A stretch of 64,000 bases of DNA from Aurantiochytrium sp. KH105 (Eukaryota > Sar > Bigyra > Thraustochytrida > Thraustochytriidae), in NCBI GenBank assembly GCA_003116975.1, contig BGKB01000093.1:62001-126000 (forward strand), given 5' to 3'. The translations under genes were made by a program, and so were the position numbers. Below are positions 1 to 10,011 of this stretch, one piece after another. Below the pieces are notes generated by a model, which worked only from the letters and a program-made list of their open reading frames with translations, did not search any database and was not told the DNA's origin. Positions within the stretch are counted from its first letter, which is position 1. The number at the start of each line of letters is the position of its first letter.

Positions 1-1685
1 CAGTAAATCGCCTCCTCCACCAGCCACACGCTTCTTGCCATTCCCTCCTTTTGATTTGCCATTTCCCTCGCCTTCTTGGACAAAATTATCGTCAAAGGCG
101 TCAACCGCTTTCACTTGTCCTTGCTTTCCTCGCTTCTTGCTTTTATGTCCAAAACTTTGATTATAGGCCGTCCCTCGTGCCTTCGAGCCCTTGAGCCTTG
201 ATTTCATCACATTGTCGTCGTCGTCGTCGTTATCGTCACTACTGCTGGTCTCGTCGCTGTTACTGTCGAGCGAATGAGTCTTTCGGCTTCTCTTGGCTTT
301 GCCTAGACCACCCGTCTCTCCCTCATTAGCCAGAGCATCGTCAAGATCGACATCGTCATCGTCATCGTCATCATCGTCATCGGAACTAGACGTATCAGAC
401 TCGTCATCCCCAGACGCCCACTTGCGTTCACGATGGGCATGGCGCGTAGCAGAGGCGCCCGAGCATTGGCTATCAAGACTTGCTCGTCGTTGTCTCTCTC
501 CTGGGCCCTGTTGGCGCTGCACTTCTTCTGCAGCACTCACCCGCGCAACTTCGAGACGATGCAAGGCTCGGGAAACACTCCTGGCGTCATACTGAATCGT
601 GAGTGCTTGCAAAAGTTCCACAAAACTAAGAGGTGTCGGTGTGAGGATGTTGCTGCGGTCGAGCACGGTCTGCGAGTTGAAGAGCATGCAGTGCAAGAGC
701 CTCAGAATCGCGCGAATGTACCCAAGCTGTTGCGTGCGACTCGGGAACGAAACTTTGCCGCGCAAAACACTAACGCCCGCGAGGAACCCTGCACGCTGCG
801 TAAGTCTGTCCTCCCCGTGGCCTGGCTCAAGCGTTTTCGAACGCGCCAGACCACGGGGAGGAAGCCGGTTTGCCTGCAACTCCGAGACCAGGTGGTGAAA
901 GAGTGCAGGCATGATGAAAAAGAGTCGCTTGAGCTCGCGATCATGAAGAGCTGCATCTGCGAGTTCGTCAATGCTCTGTAACACTTTGCCCGGACTTTCA
1001 ACCTGCCGGACCATTATGTCTGCAGCAATTTCCGTGAAAAGTTCATGCATGAGACTCTGAGATTCGTCCGGATCGAGTCGCACTTCGATGGGAATATCTT
1101 GACAGAGTCGCATCTGTAGACTCGTCCACGCACTCTCAATCTGATTTAATAGCAAACTTCCTGTTTCCCACGCGGCAAGCTCGACGACCTTACGATCTTG
1201 CTTCACGAGGTACGTCACCTCAAAGTGACGGACCGTCTTATTGATTTCATCCTCGGCGAAGATTTCGGAGCGCTTTGGCAATGGATTCACTGATATTACG
1301 TCCTGCAGCATGATGGGCGGATGCGCACCTTCTCCAGCCCAAATGTTTCGCTTTCCTTCTTGTTTACTGATGTCCAGAACGAAGAGCACTGCCTCTGTGA
1401 GCAGGACGATGCGATGAAACTTTTTGGCTGCCTTGGGGTCGTCCGTGTCTTGGACAATTTCCGCTGCAGCTTCATAGTATCGCAATGAGTCATATACATT
1501 ATCACCAAGTGCCTACATGTCGTGATAAGCACCGCACCCACGATTATTGTTAGCGTATGCTTCGCTTCAGATTGTTCGGCTTTTATCTCATATGACTTGC
1601 ACTACGCACGTACCTTGCGAAACCGCCCTGGGTCTAGAAAGTACCCGTGGCGCACGCTCTTGCCGCTCTCCGCTGCGCGAGACAT
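1..1685 (-). CDS. Uncharacterised acidic-tailed protein, 3' end beyond window, one intron
   Basis: I do not recognise this protein. It reads on the minus strand as two exons, about 1614-1685 and 1-1512, joined in phase 0 across a GT..AG intron. The coding frame runs off the left edge with no stop, so the C-terminus is missing. The first ~330 residues are globular: a segment with FHRIVLLTEAVLFVLD and DVISVNPLPKRSE could be a PH-like or helical fold, but this is only an impression. The visible C-terminal part is low complexity: runs of Asp and Ser/Asp (nt 190-400), then a Lys/Gly-rich basic stretch, typical of nuclear or nucleolar proteins. I chose the ATG at 1685 (MSRAAESGK). In-frame ATGs at 1895 and 1904 would add about 70 residues that do not look protein-like. 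A near-perfect hairpin lies inside the frame at 810-861. Confidence 0.6.
810..861. repeat. Strong inverted repeat (hairpin) within coding sequence
   Basis: Arms 810-825 and 846-861 are reverse complements at 15 of 16 positions. The 20-base spacer contains a further small inverted repeat (CGTT..AACG around TTCG). It lies inside the globular part of the partial gene and encodes Arg/Pro/Gly-rich sequence. Confidence 0.7.
1513..1613 (-). other. Spliceosomal intron, 101 nt
   Basis: On the minus strand the exon ends CGCAAG, followed by the consensus donor GTACGT. The intron closes with CATGTAG before GCACTTGG. Removing it joins two open frames in phase 0 and skips an in-frame TAG. Its length matches the only other intron seen in the window (102 nt in NDUFA8). 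Confidence 0.75.
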
Positions 1686-2649
1686 GCTCTTTGCGATGTA
1701 TTGTGTTCTTGATGGCTTCCTGTCTTGGTGCGCTCTTATTCTCTCGTCGCTTCGGAATCTTTTATGTCCGGTGGACTTCAAAAGTACACACCATTTTGTT
1801 CCTAACCTAACCGTTTTATGGGTTTGACACTGTGGCACCGTGACTAGCAGGAACAGATGACCCTTCCTAGGAAATGTGCGGGAAAGAGCAAGCATTGCCT
1901 CCATCTTGGGAGAGGCCTATGTAAGACAAGTGCGCGTACGCGCCCAGCTCAGATGAAGACGTGGCACGAACGAGAAAGAAGAAATGCGCAACAGGCTACC
2001 TGTAATTCTTTCAGTCTTTCTTCCTTTCGTTTCACGGAGTAAGGAAGTTCACAGAGGTTGCAGCGTGGACGCTTATGGGCATTTCATTTGACCCATGCAC
2101 ATTAGAGAGCTCTTCAATCACCAGAGATGAAGCTTTGTGTCTGTTGTGAGCTCTTTGGATCGATGTCGCCCTATTTTTACTTTTGAATTTATTTTTTTTG
2201 TCCTCACTCCTTGGCGTGTATGTTTTGCTCTGTCACTTTGCCCATGCCCCATCCCAAAAACCAGACCAAAAAGATTGAATTCACGGCTTTCTTCTCCTCT
2301 CGTCGAGGAACAAGCCAAAAATAGCGGCAACCTGTTGATCCATCCGCATCTGCATAGCAGAGGTGCAGAGAGACCTCCCGTCAAAATGGGTTTCGCAGAG
2401 ACCCGTTACTACTCCCCATTGGGCTCACTGTCTACACATACTAGGAGACCCAGGCGTGGGCTGCATGCAACGTATCCCGAAATTACCTGCCAAACTAAGC
2501 TCGAGCAGGGCCTATAGTTCTTAAAGTTAAATAGAACGAGACTTGACCTCACGAAACGGTCAATGGTGCAAACACTGTACGGACAGTGTTCATCGCGACA
2601 CGGCGCAGACCAAGAGCTTACTCGCCTTGCCGAGGAGTAAGACAACGCG
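1686..2649. other. Intergenic, divergent promoters
   Basis: No supportable gene. This lies between the unknown minus-strand gene and the plus-strand sulfotransferase-like gene, so it should hold both promoters. It is AT-richer than the coding DNA. CCTAACCTAACC at 1801-1812 resembles the element upstream of NDUFA8 (22611-22637). Confidence 0.5.
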
Positions 2650-4296
2650 ATGGGGCGGGAACAACTGCACCTTGACGTGTCGATACAGACGACGACGCGA
2701 GGTGCGCGACGCACGCGTGCTCGCGGACAGCAAAGCAATGCGTCCACGACCCAAAGCGACGCAAAGCAAAAAGGTCAAACTAGCAACAACGACAAGAGAC
2801 TGCGCGCAGACCAAGACCCAGACTCTCTCCGCAAACCCGAGCTTGGGGGCACTCCGACGAAGAAGCCAAGGATCACAAGCTTTGGAGTTAGCCTTGACGA
2901 CCTCGTCAACGATGAATGCTCATTGCAGTCATTTTCCCTACGCAAGATCATCGCTGACCCCGGCGTACGCAGAGAGCTTGCGAGCTGGAGATGGCTCGCT
3001 ATTTACGCTCTCGTTGTTGTATACAGCATTATGATCGCTCACCACATTATGCCCAATACTAATAAAGCCCAGAGCAAGCTTAACGCTCAATCTGACAGTA
3101 GTCAGTTCCAGCTTGACGCTGAATCTGACCACCACCAGTCCCAAGAGTTGTTCACCACGGGACTAGAAGATGTTCAACATGAGGATGTACAAACGCTTCA
3201 AAATGCGAATATCGTACGCAAGAAGGCTACTAGCACTATGCAAAATTCGAACGCAGATGCGCAGTGCTATCGAGATAGTGCCCACGCCGCGTCGAGAGAG
3301 CTCGCGCAGCTTCGTGCAGAAGTACGAAATGCTTCTGAACCCTTGGTGTTCGGAGGCATTGGCGACTCGGGCACGCGCGCAGTTGCATATCTCGTGACGC
3401 AGTTGGGCGTGTGGATGGGCAAGTATGGTGAGACTGTTAAAAAGGATTCGAGAGATTCTAGACTTTTCATCAATGGCTTCAATACAGTAGCCTGCGACGA
3501 GGACGGTGTGTCAACTGTGGAAGGTGTCGTTAAATCGTACGTGTTCTACAGCAGGTCGCTGGCGCCGTGTGGGTCGCTTGCCTACAACCAATCTTGCATT
3601 GCGAACGAACTCACTTGGAATCGAGGGACACAATGGACATCTTCTCTCTTTCGCACCCTATGGAGAGACACGAAAACACACACCCCCAAAGCTGCGAATC
3701 AAGAAATGTATGCCTTTGGGCTATGGGGTTTCAAGCATCCAAGAGCTTCCTTCATTCTGCCATACATTAATCATGTGCTCGATGGTAACTTCAAGTACGT
3801 GCATATTGTGCGAGATGGTCGCGACATTGCCGCTGGAGACAATCAGTACTTTTTCAACTCAATTTGCAAAAAGTATCACGGTCCAGACTCGGAACTCTGC
3901 ACGGACAAGTATGAGAATAAGCTCGAGCTCTGGGCACGCCTCAATCTCGACATTTTGCGCTTTGCGCGAGAGCACTTTGATCCAAAACAGTTCATGGTCG
4001 TTCGGATCGAAGACTTTGTTCTCGGCGACCCGAGCTGCTTTCAACGTCTTGCTGGCTTCTCAGGTACTTCGCGTGCTCGCGCAGACATTGTCATTGGCAA
4101 GAGTATTCGTCTCTTTACTGTCAAAAAGGATCGGTACTTTGGCAACAAGTATTCAGCAACGCAACGCCGCGAGTTCTCGCAAGTCGCAGCAGGAAATCCA
4201 ATCGTACGACGAGCAAATCATGCTCTCGGGTACGGCATAGACCCTTGGCAGCCCGTAGCATCATGTTCCGAGATTCCCACCTTTGGTTTCTCTTGA
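2650..4296 (+). CDS. Type II membrane sulfotransferase-like protein
   Basis: A 548-residue protein likely to transfer sulfate from PAPS to a glycan or protein in the Golgi lumen. The basic, Ser/Thr-rich N-terminus (about 1-110) is cytosolic-like. One hydrophobic segment (about 115-134) would act as a signal anchor, followed by a polar Gln/Asp/Ser stem (135-230). The catalytic region starts with FGGIGDSGTR (about 234-243), in the place of the PAPS 5'-phosphate loop. It continues with HIVRDGRD (about 385-392), matching the 3'-phosphate-binding motif of sulfotransferases. Cysteines and N-x-S/T sites after the anchor agree with a lumenal location. ATG 2650 is the first in frame. The substrate cannot be told; sulfated extracellular polysaccharides are a plausible target. 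A distant nucleotide-kinase-like P-loop protein is the main alternative. Confidence 0.75.
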   Translation: MGREQLHLDVSIQTTTRGARRTRARGQQSNASTTQSDAKQKGQTSNNDKRLRADQDPDSLRKPELGGTPTKKPRITSFGVSLDDLVNDECSLQSFSLRKIIADPGVRRELASWRWLAIYALVVVYSIMIAHHIMPNTNKAQSKLNAQSDSSQFQLDAESDHHQSQELFTTGLEDVQHEDVQTLQNANIVRKKATSTMQNSNADAQCYRDSAHAASRELAQLRAEVRNASEPLVFGGIGDSGTRAVAYLVTQLGVWMGKYGETVKKDSRDSRLFINGFNTVACDEDGVSTVEGVVKSYVFYSRSLAPCGSLAYNQSCIANELTWNRGTQWTSSLFRTLWRDTKTHTPKAANQEMYAFGLWGFKHPRASFILPYINHVLDGNFKYVHIVRDGRDIAAGDNQYFFNSICKKYHGPDSELCTDKYENKLELWARLNLDILRFAREHFDPKQFMVVRIEDFVLGDPSCFQRLAGFSGTSRARADIVIGKSIRLFTVKKDRYFGNKYSATQRREFSQVAAGNPIVRRANHALGYGIDPWQPVASCSEIPTFGFS

Positions 4297-4641
4297 AGCG
4301 TCAAGTGACGATGCGCAACATAGCCTTTGTATTCTTCAATCGTCTATCAAATGCGCCATATTGATCTCGTTAGCAACAAGAGTGTACCAGGAACTTTCTC
4401 TGCGTATAGAAGAAGGAGGCGGCGCACGCAGAAGGAATAACGTACAAACTGGCCAGACGCAATTAGTACTACGAGCCCGAATGGAACTTCGGAAATCCGT
4501 TAAAATTTGTCAGACAAGAACTCTGGATGATGATTGCATCATTGTCCAGACGTTTATAATGACGTGTGGCATTTGTCTTTCTCTCTTTCTTTCTTTTCTT
4601 GCCCTGTTCAATCTACGAATTCGATCTACAATTTGCATTCT
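4297..4641. other. Short convergent intergenic spacer
   Basis: This lies between two convergent stop codons. It is AT-rich with a pyrimidine tract near 4575-4600, consistent with 3' UTR and polyadenylation signals of both neighbours. No gene seen. Confidence 0.5.
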
Positions 4642-7600
4642 TTAGACGATGTTAAGCTCTCGAGATATCTCGTTTAGCTTCGGGGCTGATTTGTCACCAC
4701 TTTCTGGCTCATCAACGCAAGCTCTCAGACCAGTGTCCAATAGTTCAGAAGCGGCATCGTGATCGAGGAATCCTCCAGACTCGGTCATTTCAAGCATCTT
4801 GTGGACATCGCGGATCTTAAATTGAGTCTCGCTCGCATCGGTTGCCTTCCCAATGAACGATAGAATTGCTTCTGATGTCCTTGGGAAAGTCTCAGCAATA
4901 AGCTTTGCGTGCGCCCTGATTCGCTCCTCGCAATTCGGCCATAAGGGTTGAAGACCATGAGACGGCGCGCGCTGACCCCCCTGCAAAGCAAATCCCAGCA
5001 AAGACGCAAGATAAGCAGCGACTTTGTGATCTGCGCCACCACCGTTGCGACATCCGTGCAGCACAAAGTGCTCCACGACGGTTGGATCAATAATGGCGTC
5101 TCCGGATTGCTCGAGCAAAACTTCCACGCCTACATGAGTGTACCCATGTCGGCTCGAGCCGTACAAGCGAGGTGGAGTCTTGCTGATTGGGTCTCCTCGT
5201 TTAGCAAAGCGCCAGCACGAAGGGACGTGAAGATGGAAATACCTTTTGAATGCATGGTTCCCCACGCGAGGGGAACCAAACGTCGAAACCTGGACGAGTG
5301 CCCGCTTCGATGGCAAAGCTGTCGACAAATACAATCCGCAAACAGTGGCAAGTGCTCCACCCAAGGAGTGTCCACTAGTAATGACTTTGTCAACCTCTGG
5401 GTGCGAATCCAAATGCTGCGAAATGACCTCGTAAAGCTGGTCCTGAATGGAGCTGAACGCGAGAAGAAAGCCCCCATGAATTTTCGGCAAGCGGTTAGTC
5501 TCTGCATAGGACCCTAGAACCCTTTGAGCACGTGTCACAGCTGCAGACTCCGAGGGCTGGCCCGAAATACTCGCTCGGTTGTTCGCTACTGAGTCGGAAG
5601 TATCAGGTCTTGAGCCGGTAGATGAGTCATGGTCCATTGTATCAGCGACGCTGCTGGAAGTAGCTTCTTTGTTGACTTGGGAATGAAGGGGCTTGACTGA
5701 CTCGGCAGAAGACTCGCGTGGCTTCCGCTTCTTTCGCTTTTCCGTGTGCCTCCAAGAAAGTGATTTGAAGCCCATGTGCAAATCTGTTTGCGCGTTGCGC
5801 TTGCTGGTGGTTCCCCGAAAACCAATGAGAATGCGATCGCTCGTCGCAAGGACCCAGACGTGAGTATCTGTCTCATCGTCCTTGATGTATGCAAGTTCGT
5901 GAATGCCCCTGGGCAGAATGCCTTCGCCCGAGTGAAAGACCGAGCCGATATGGTACGTTGAGTGGGTGAGCTGAAAGTTGACAAGGTGCGTTTCCGTCAC
6001 GAAGACGGACTCGTCAAAGACAACCTCGCTCGCCATCTTGGTGCCGGTCTTCAGGTTTGGTGCCAGCGCGTCAAGTGCGTCTTTCTCAGAAGCAAAAACT
6101 TGCACACGTTTTCCGATCGTCTTGAAGGCTTTCGAAAAGAGCCAACCCGTCGAGGATGAGATTGGAACCATAAGCAGCGTCCAGCCAATGATGAAAACCC
6201 ACAAAAGGATTGTAAAGCCTAGGTCCCATGCATCCACGCCCGTAGTGTCCAAGGATATCCCTTTTACAACAAGCTTGCCATCTTCAAACGCATAGTATCC
6301 GCTGTAGCCTACCAGGACATCCGCGATACTCACATACATGATGCCGCACACATACAACGCTAAAAGGAGAAACGACATGAAGAGCATCTCAAGGTTGTAC
6401 ACAAGGTGGCGGTCGCGGGCTTCGATAAAGGTGAGCTTTCGTATAGCCGCTCGCGTGTGAGAGTTAATACGCATTGTGTACGTCCAAAGTGCTGCATCGA
6501 GAAAGAAGACAACAAAGTTACCAATGAAAGCAAGCTTTGCAGTTTCCTGGTCCACGTCACTGGAGCTGCAGTAATTGTTGCGTGTTGTTTCTTCCAATGC
6601 ACACACGCGAATCACTGTGATCATGTTGACGAGAGGCACGAATCCAGGATGAACACCCAGATAAATATTCACAATGCACACACGGAAAGCGAAATATGCC
6701 AGTGCGACGGGTATCGCCGGACTGGCGCGTGATGAGGCGATGGTTCGCCACCGACTCAAACGGCTTCCCGATATGTGTTTGGGAAACGGTTTGCGGGATA
6801 GCTGCGACATCGTCAATGCATGGAAAAGGAAAAAGCCGGTCAATGCAAGGGACCTCATGCTTGCGATGTAGTCCTTCATTTGCTCCAGATTGGTCTGGTG
6901 AGAATCGATATTGAAAAAGATGAGCAACTTGAAGTCCTCTGTCGTCCATGCGAATGTTTTGTATATAAAGGCTCCATTATCGCAAATGCAAATGCCCGCC
7001 ACGGTGAGGGACACCATTGCGACGGAGAACGGCGTCCAGTATCTCCGTAAAATCCAAAAGAATTGAACGCACAGGAGGATCAGCCCGAGAAACCAGCATG
7101 CAAGGTCTGCTATAATCGACACGCGGACCTGCCTTGCAGGAACCTCGCAGCCGGAGGTCTTGCCCAAGAAGTCCAATGCGCTCTCAAGCTCTCCAGAGGA
7201 AAAGGCCCCCATGAGATTCTCATTGCACGCTCGCCCGTACTCCACAAAGCTGTCGCGCGTGAAAGGCATTGCCTCGCCGGTGTTGTTGATGATTCCTTCG
7301 GTGTCATTGCCGATTTCCAGCAGCGGCCATTCCTCGGCGAAATGTGTTAGTGAAAAGCCGTCGCCGTACCGACTTGACGAAGGGAGGGACCTACTCGACG
7401 CATTGAAGAGGCTGTAAAGAAGTATACTTAGGAGAATGCGTTCAGACGATCCAACGTCTTCGTCATCGGCCCCGTTTGTTTCAGTCTCATTTTCATCAAG
7501 TGCGACCACGGTGCTCCCGGTCGCGTTGGATGTATTGCTGAGACTCGGTTCTATACCGAGTTGCGCAAAGCAAGTAGGCTCTTTCCAGTAGTAGTACACG

Positions 7601-9024
7601 AGAGCCGTCCAGCAGGCTCTCCACTCGCTCCACCGTTCTGCCGTGACAGTTGCGGATTCCTGTCCAGCCTCTTGCCGAAAGATACTCTCCTCCTCAAACA
7701 CTAAGAGGGAAGTGGCGCTCGGGAGCTCAACACAGCTGGAACTCAAGGTATCAATGATCTCACCACTGCCCTGAAGCAGCTGGTCCTGGAAGTCCCTTAA
7801 CAGGTAGGCAAGATGCCCAGAGGCGTTCACCAAAGAGCTTGTGAGAAAGGAGTCCCTCAGAATTGCAGCAGCCACACTTGTGGTAGAGGTTGCCGAGGGC
7901 GACTCTGAAACCTCCGACGAGGTCACGCGCGCGAGTCTCACCTGCGAGCTGCTTTGGAACATACGAGCGGCAAATATTGCCGGAGTCGGCGCTGCAGATC
8001 TTGAGACGCCCTCTTCGCTGGATGGCTCGTCAACCTCAAAGATGCTCATAAAGGCCGAGACGTCGCTATCATCCCGGCATGGCGCCAAAAAGGTCTGGCC
8101 TAAGAGCTTTGCGCACCTTGGCGCAAGACGCGATAACCCACGGACGTCCAAGACGGAACCTGAGCTGATGTCCAGAAATTCGGGCCCGGTCTCCGGGTCC
8201 AACGATAAAAGCTCAAGACCCATTGCAGTAAGGTCCCCGCACGGGTAGCATTCTGAGCCTGCGTAATCTCCTACGAGGCACTCCACCATTCGTGCGTAGC
8301 CAACCGCTGTGTCGTTTGCCGCAGTACCATTTGCGGCAACAGAGTCTATGTTTGCATAGCTACTGCGCGTCCAGCCCTTGTACAAATCAACAAGAAAGGT
8401 CCACAAGCATGTGGAGCTGTCCATTGCGCCCCCGAATGCATCGTCGACGACGTCCACCAAGAGCAAAAGAGGTAGGATGATATCGACCACAGCCATCATC
8501 TCTGCATCGGTGGCGTTGGTGGAATTGAGCGTGTCGGTGGTGTTGTCGTCAAAAAAGGTCCCCAATATTTCGAAGGTCCAAGGTTCGCTGGGTATCCCCT
8601 CGAAATACGCGGATAAATTGGCGAGGTCGTTTGCATTGCAAAAGGCACACTGTGGCACCATGCCATCTGTGCCATCGGCCAGATCTTGATCTGAGACGTC
8701 GATGAGCAGCGTCTGACGCATCATGAATTCGGCCATTGCCACATCTGCAAGATCTCCATCTTGCCGGTCAAAGACTTTGTACCACTGATTGACCTCAAAG
8801 TTCCTCGCGACGGAGCCGCAGAGCGGCACGCTGATGCCAACGACGACAAAGGTGTACATGGCCCCAATGATCATAGCCAGGAACATGGCGATGATCGTGC
8901 AATTGATGGGCCTCGACCCGATAATCTCCAAGAGAACGAGCGGCTTGGCGTCCTCTGCGTCCGCCTTCCGCAGCGCGTCCGCGTTCCGCGGCACGTCCGC
9001 ATTTCCTGGCACGTCCGCGTCCAT
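4642..9024 (-). CDS. Multipass membrane class-3 lipase (diacylglycerol-lipase-like)
   Basis: A 1460-residue intronless protein with a C-terminal alpha/beta-hydrolase of the lipase class 3 family. Its catalytic Ser is in GHSLGGA (Ser ~1220), with GFRGT upstream as the oxyanion-hole strand, FGSPRVGN after the nucleophile, KRGDPIS supplying the Asp, and ADHKVAAY supplying the His. The N-terminus has one membrane span (about 40-65). A very large extracytosolic segment (about 70-635) follows, rich in N-x-S/T glycosylation sites and Cys. About eight further spans lie between ~640 and ~1010, before the cytosolic lipase domain. The layout recalls sn-1-specific diacylglycerol lipases (membrane bundle then lipase) but adds the long lumenal domain. 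A Ser-rich insertion of ~75 residues sits between GFRGT and the nucleophile, where DAG lipases carry a regulatory loop. Predicted role: hydrolysis of diacylglycerol or another acylglycerol in the plasma membrane or endomembranes. Confidence 0.85.
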   Translation of the reverse strand: MDADVPGNADVPRNADALRKADAEDAKPLVLLEIIGSRPINCTIIAMFLAMIIGAMYTFVVVGISVPLCGSVARNFEVNQWYKVFDRQDGDLADVAMAEFMMRQTLLIDVSDQDLADGTDGMVPQCAFCNANDLANLSAYFEGIPSEPWTFEILGTFFDDNTTDTLNSTNATDAEMMAVVDIILPLLLLVDVVDDAFGGAMDSSTCLWTFLVDLYKGWTRSSYANIDSVAANGTAANDTAVGYARMVECLVGDYAGSECYPCGDLTAMGLELLSLDPETGPEFLDISSGSVLDVRGLSRLAPRCAKLLGQTFLAPCRDDSDVSAFMSIFEVDEPSSEEGVSRSAAPTPAIFAARMFQSSSQVRLARVTSSEVSESPSATSTTSVAAAILRDSFLTSSLVNASGHLAYLLRDFQDQLLQGSGEIIDTLSSSCVELPSATSLLVFEEESIFRQEAGQESATVTAERWSEWRACWTALVYYYWKEPTCFAQLGIEPSLSNTSNATGSTVVALDENETETNGADDEDVGSSERILLSILLYSLFNASSRSLPSSSRYGDGFSLTHFAEEWPLLEIGNDTEGIINNTGEAMPFTRDSFVEYGRACNENLMGAFSSGELESALDFLGKTSGCEVPARQVRVSIIADLACWFLGLILLCVQFFWILRRYWTPFSVAMVSLTVAGICICDNGAFIYKTFAWTTEDFKLLIFFNIDSHQTNLEQMKDYIASMRSLALTGFFLFHALTMSQLSRKPFPKHISGSRLSRWRTIASSRASPAIPVALAYFAFRVCIVNIYLGVHPGFVPLVNMITVIRVCALEETTRNNYCSSSDVDQETAKLAFIGNFVVFFLDAALWTYTMRINSHTRAAIRKLTFIEARDRHLVYNLEMLFMSFLLLALYVCGIMYVSIADVLVGYSGYYAFEDGKLVVKGISLDTTGVDAWDLGFTILLWVFIIGWTLLMVPISSSTGWLFSKAFKTIGKRVQVFASEKDALDALAPNLKTGTKMASEVVFDESVFVTETHLVNFQLTHSTYHIGSVFHSGEGILPRGIHELAYIKDDETDTHVWVLATSDRILIGFRGTTSKRNAQTDLHMGFKSLSWRHTEKRKKRKPRESSAESVKPLHSQVNKEATSSSVADTMDHDSSTGSRPDTSDSVANNRASISGQPSESAAVTRAQRVLGSYAETNRLPKIHGGFLLAFSSIQDQLYEVISQHLDSHPEVDKVITSGHSLGGALATVCGLYLSTALPSKRALVQVSTFGSPRVGNHAFKRYFHLHVPSCWRFAKRGDPISKTPPRLYGSSRHGYTHVGVEVLLEQSGDAIIDPTVVEHFVLHGCRNGGGADHKVAAYLASLLGFALQGGQRAPSHGLQPLWPNCEERIRAHAKLIAETFPRTSEAILSFIGKATDASETQFKIRDVHKMLEMTESGGFLDHDAASELLDTGLRACVDEPESGDKSAPKLNEISRELNIV

Positions 9025-10011
9025 GGCTGCTCTGTTTCCCCTTCAGCTCTTTGGGGTGCGTCCGGACAGACGGACGAGGAGACACGTGAGGCACGCGAGG
9101 CACGCGAGGCACGCTCGCGCGCGGCGTGCGCTGGCGCTCGCGCGCTTGCGCTCGCGCGCGACGGGCGCTGGCGACTATTCGTTCTGTTCGCGTTTGTGAG
9201 TTTGGTTTGTGAGCAAGGCTCGTGTCAGTCCTGCTCCGAGCCAGGCGTCCTTCCTTGCTTGCTTGCCTGCTTCCTTCCTTCGTCTCGCGACGTGAACGCC
9301 TGGCTGGCTGGCCGCGCTCGCATGCGCATGCGCGTGCGCGCTCAAAGAGAGAGAAAAGGGTTTCTCTTCGCCGCTGCCTCGAGATGCGTCACGTGACCTC
9401 AGCTATCCTGAGACCGATGCCGTGCTTGCTTCTGTTGGAACATGCGCTCTTGCTTGTGAGCTGAATAAGGGACAAGGGTTTGCTCATGTTTGCGAGGAAG
9501 GACCCTGAAAAGGCGTTCCCTACGGACGACGTGCGCCCCGATGGAGGTCAAGCTGCAGGCGGTGAACATGAGGAGAATAAAGAAAGAAAGGCACATGCGC
9601 CATGAATCGTGCTTGGCGATGAATTACGTACTATCAAAGGGAAAAGGGAAAGGAGTGACCGCTGTTGACTTGACGATACAATGGCGAGCTAGTGCTGGGT
9701 ATATCAGCGTACGTTCTTGCTTGTGTGTTATAGGGACGAAAACGATCCCGCGTGTGAGCGAACTGGAGAAATTCCGAATGTGGCTTGGCTCTGACCACAA
9801 AAGAGATTAGCACAACTCACAAGCTGCTGTAAAGAATCCGAAAATGTGCGCGAGCGGTGCTTGCACATGCAGATACAAGCGCGAGTGAAGGCGATGCTGA
9901 AGGGAAACGGCAGTGGACACTCGCAGAGGCAAGTCGGCGTGCAGGAAGCCTCACCTGACCGGACCGGTCGTGACCTCACCTGCCAGGCAGCAACAATGTG
10001 ACGTCCGCATC
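9025..10011. other. Intergenic; lipase leader and 3' flank of WD40 gene
   Basis: No gene recognised. 9060-9180 is GC-rich with repeated GCACGCGAGGC-type units. 9240-9320 has period-4 runs (CTTG, CTTC, CTGG) of the kind seen ahead of several genes here. The remainder is unremarkable. Confidence 0.45.
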
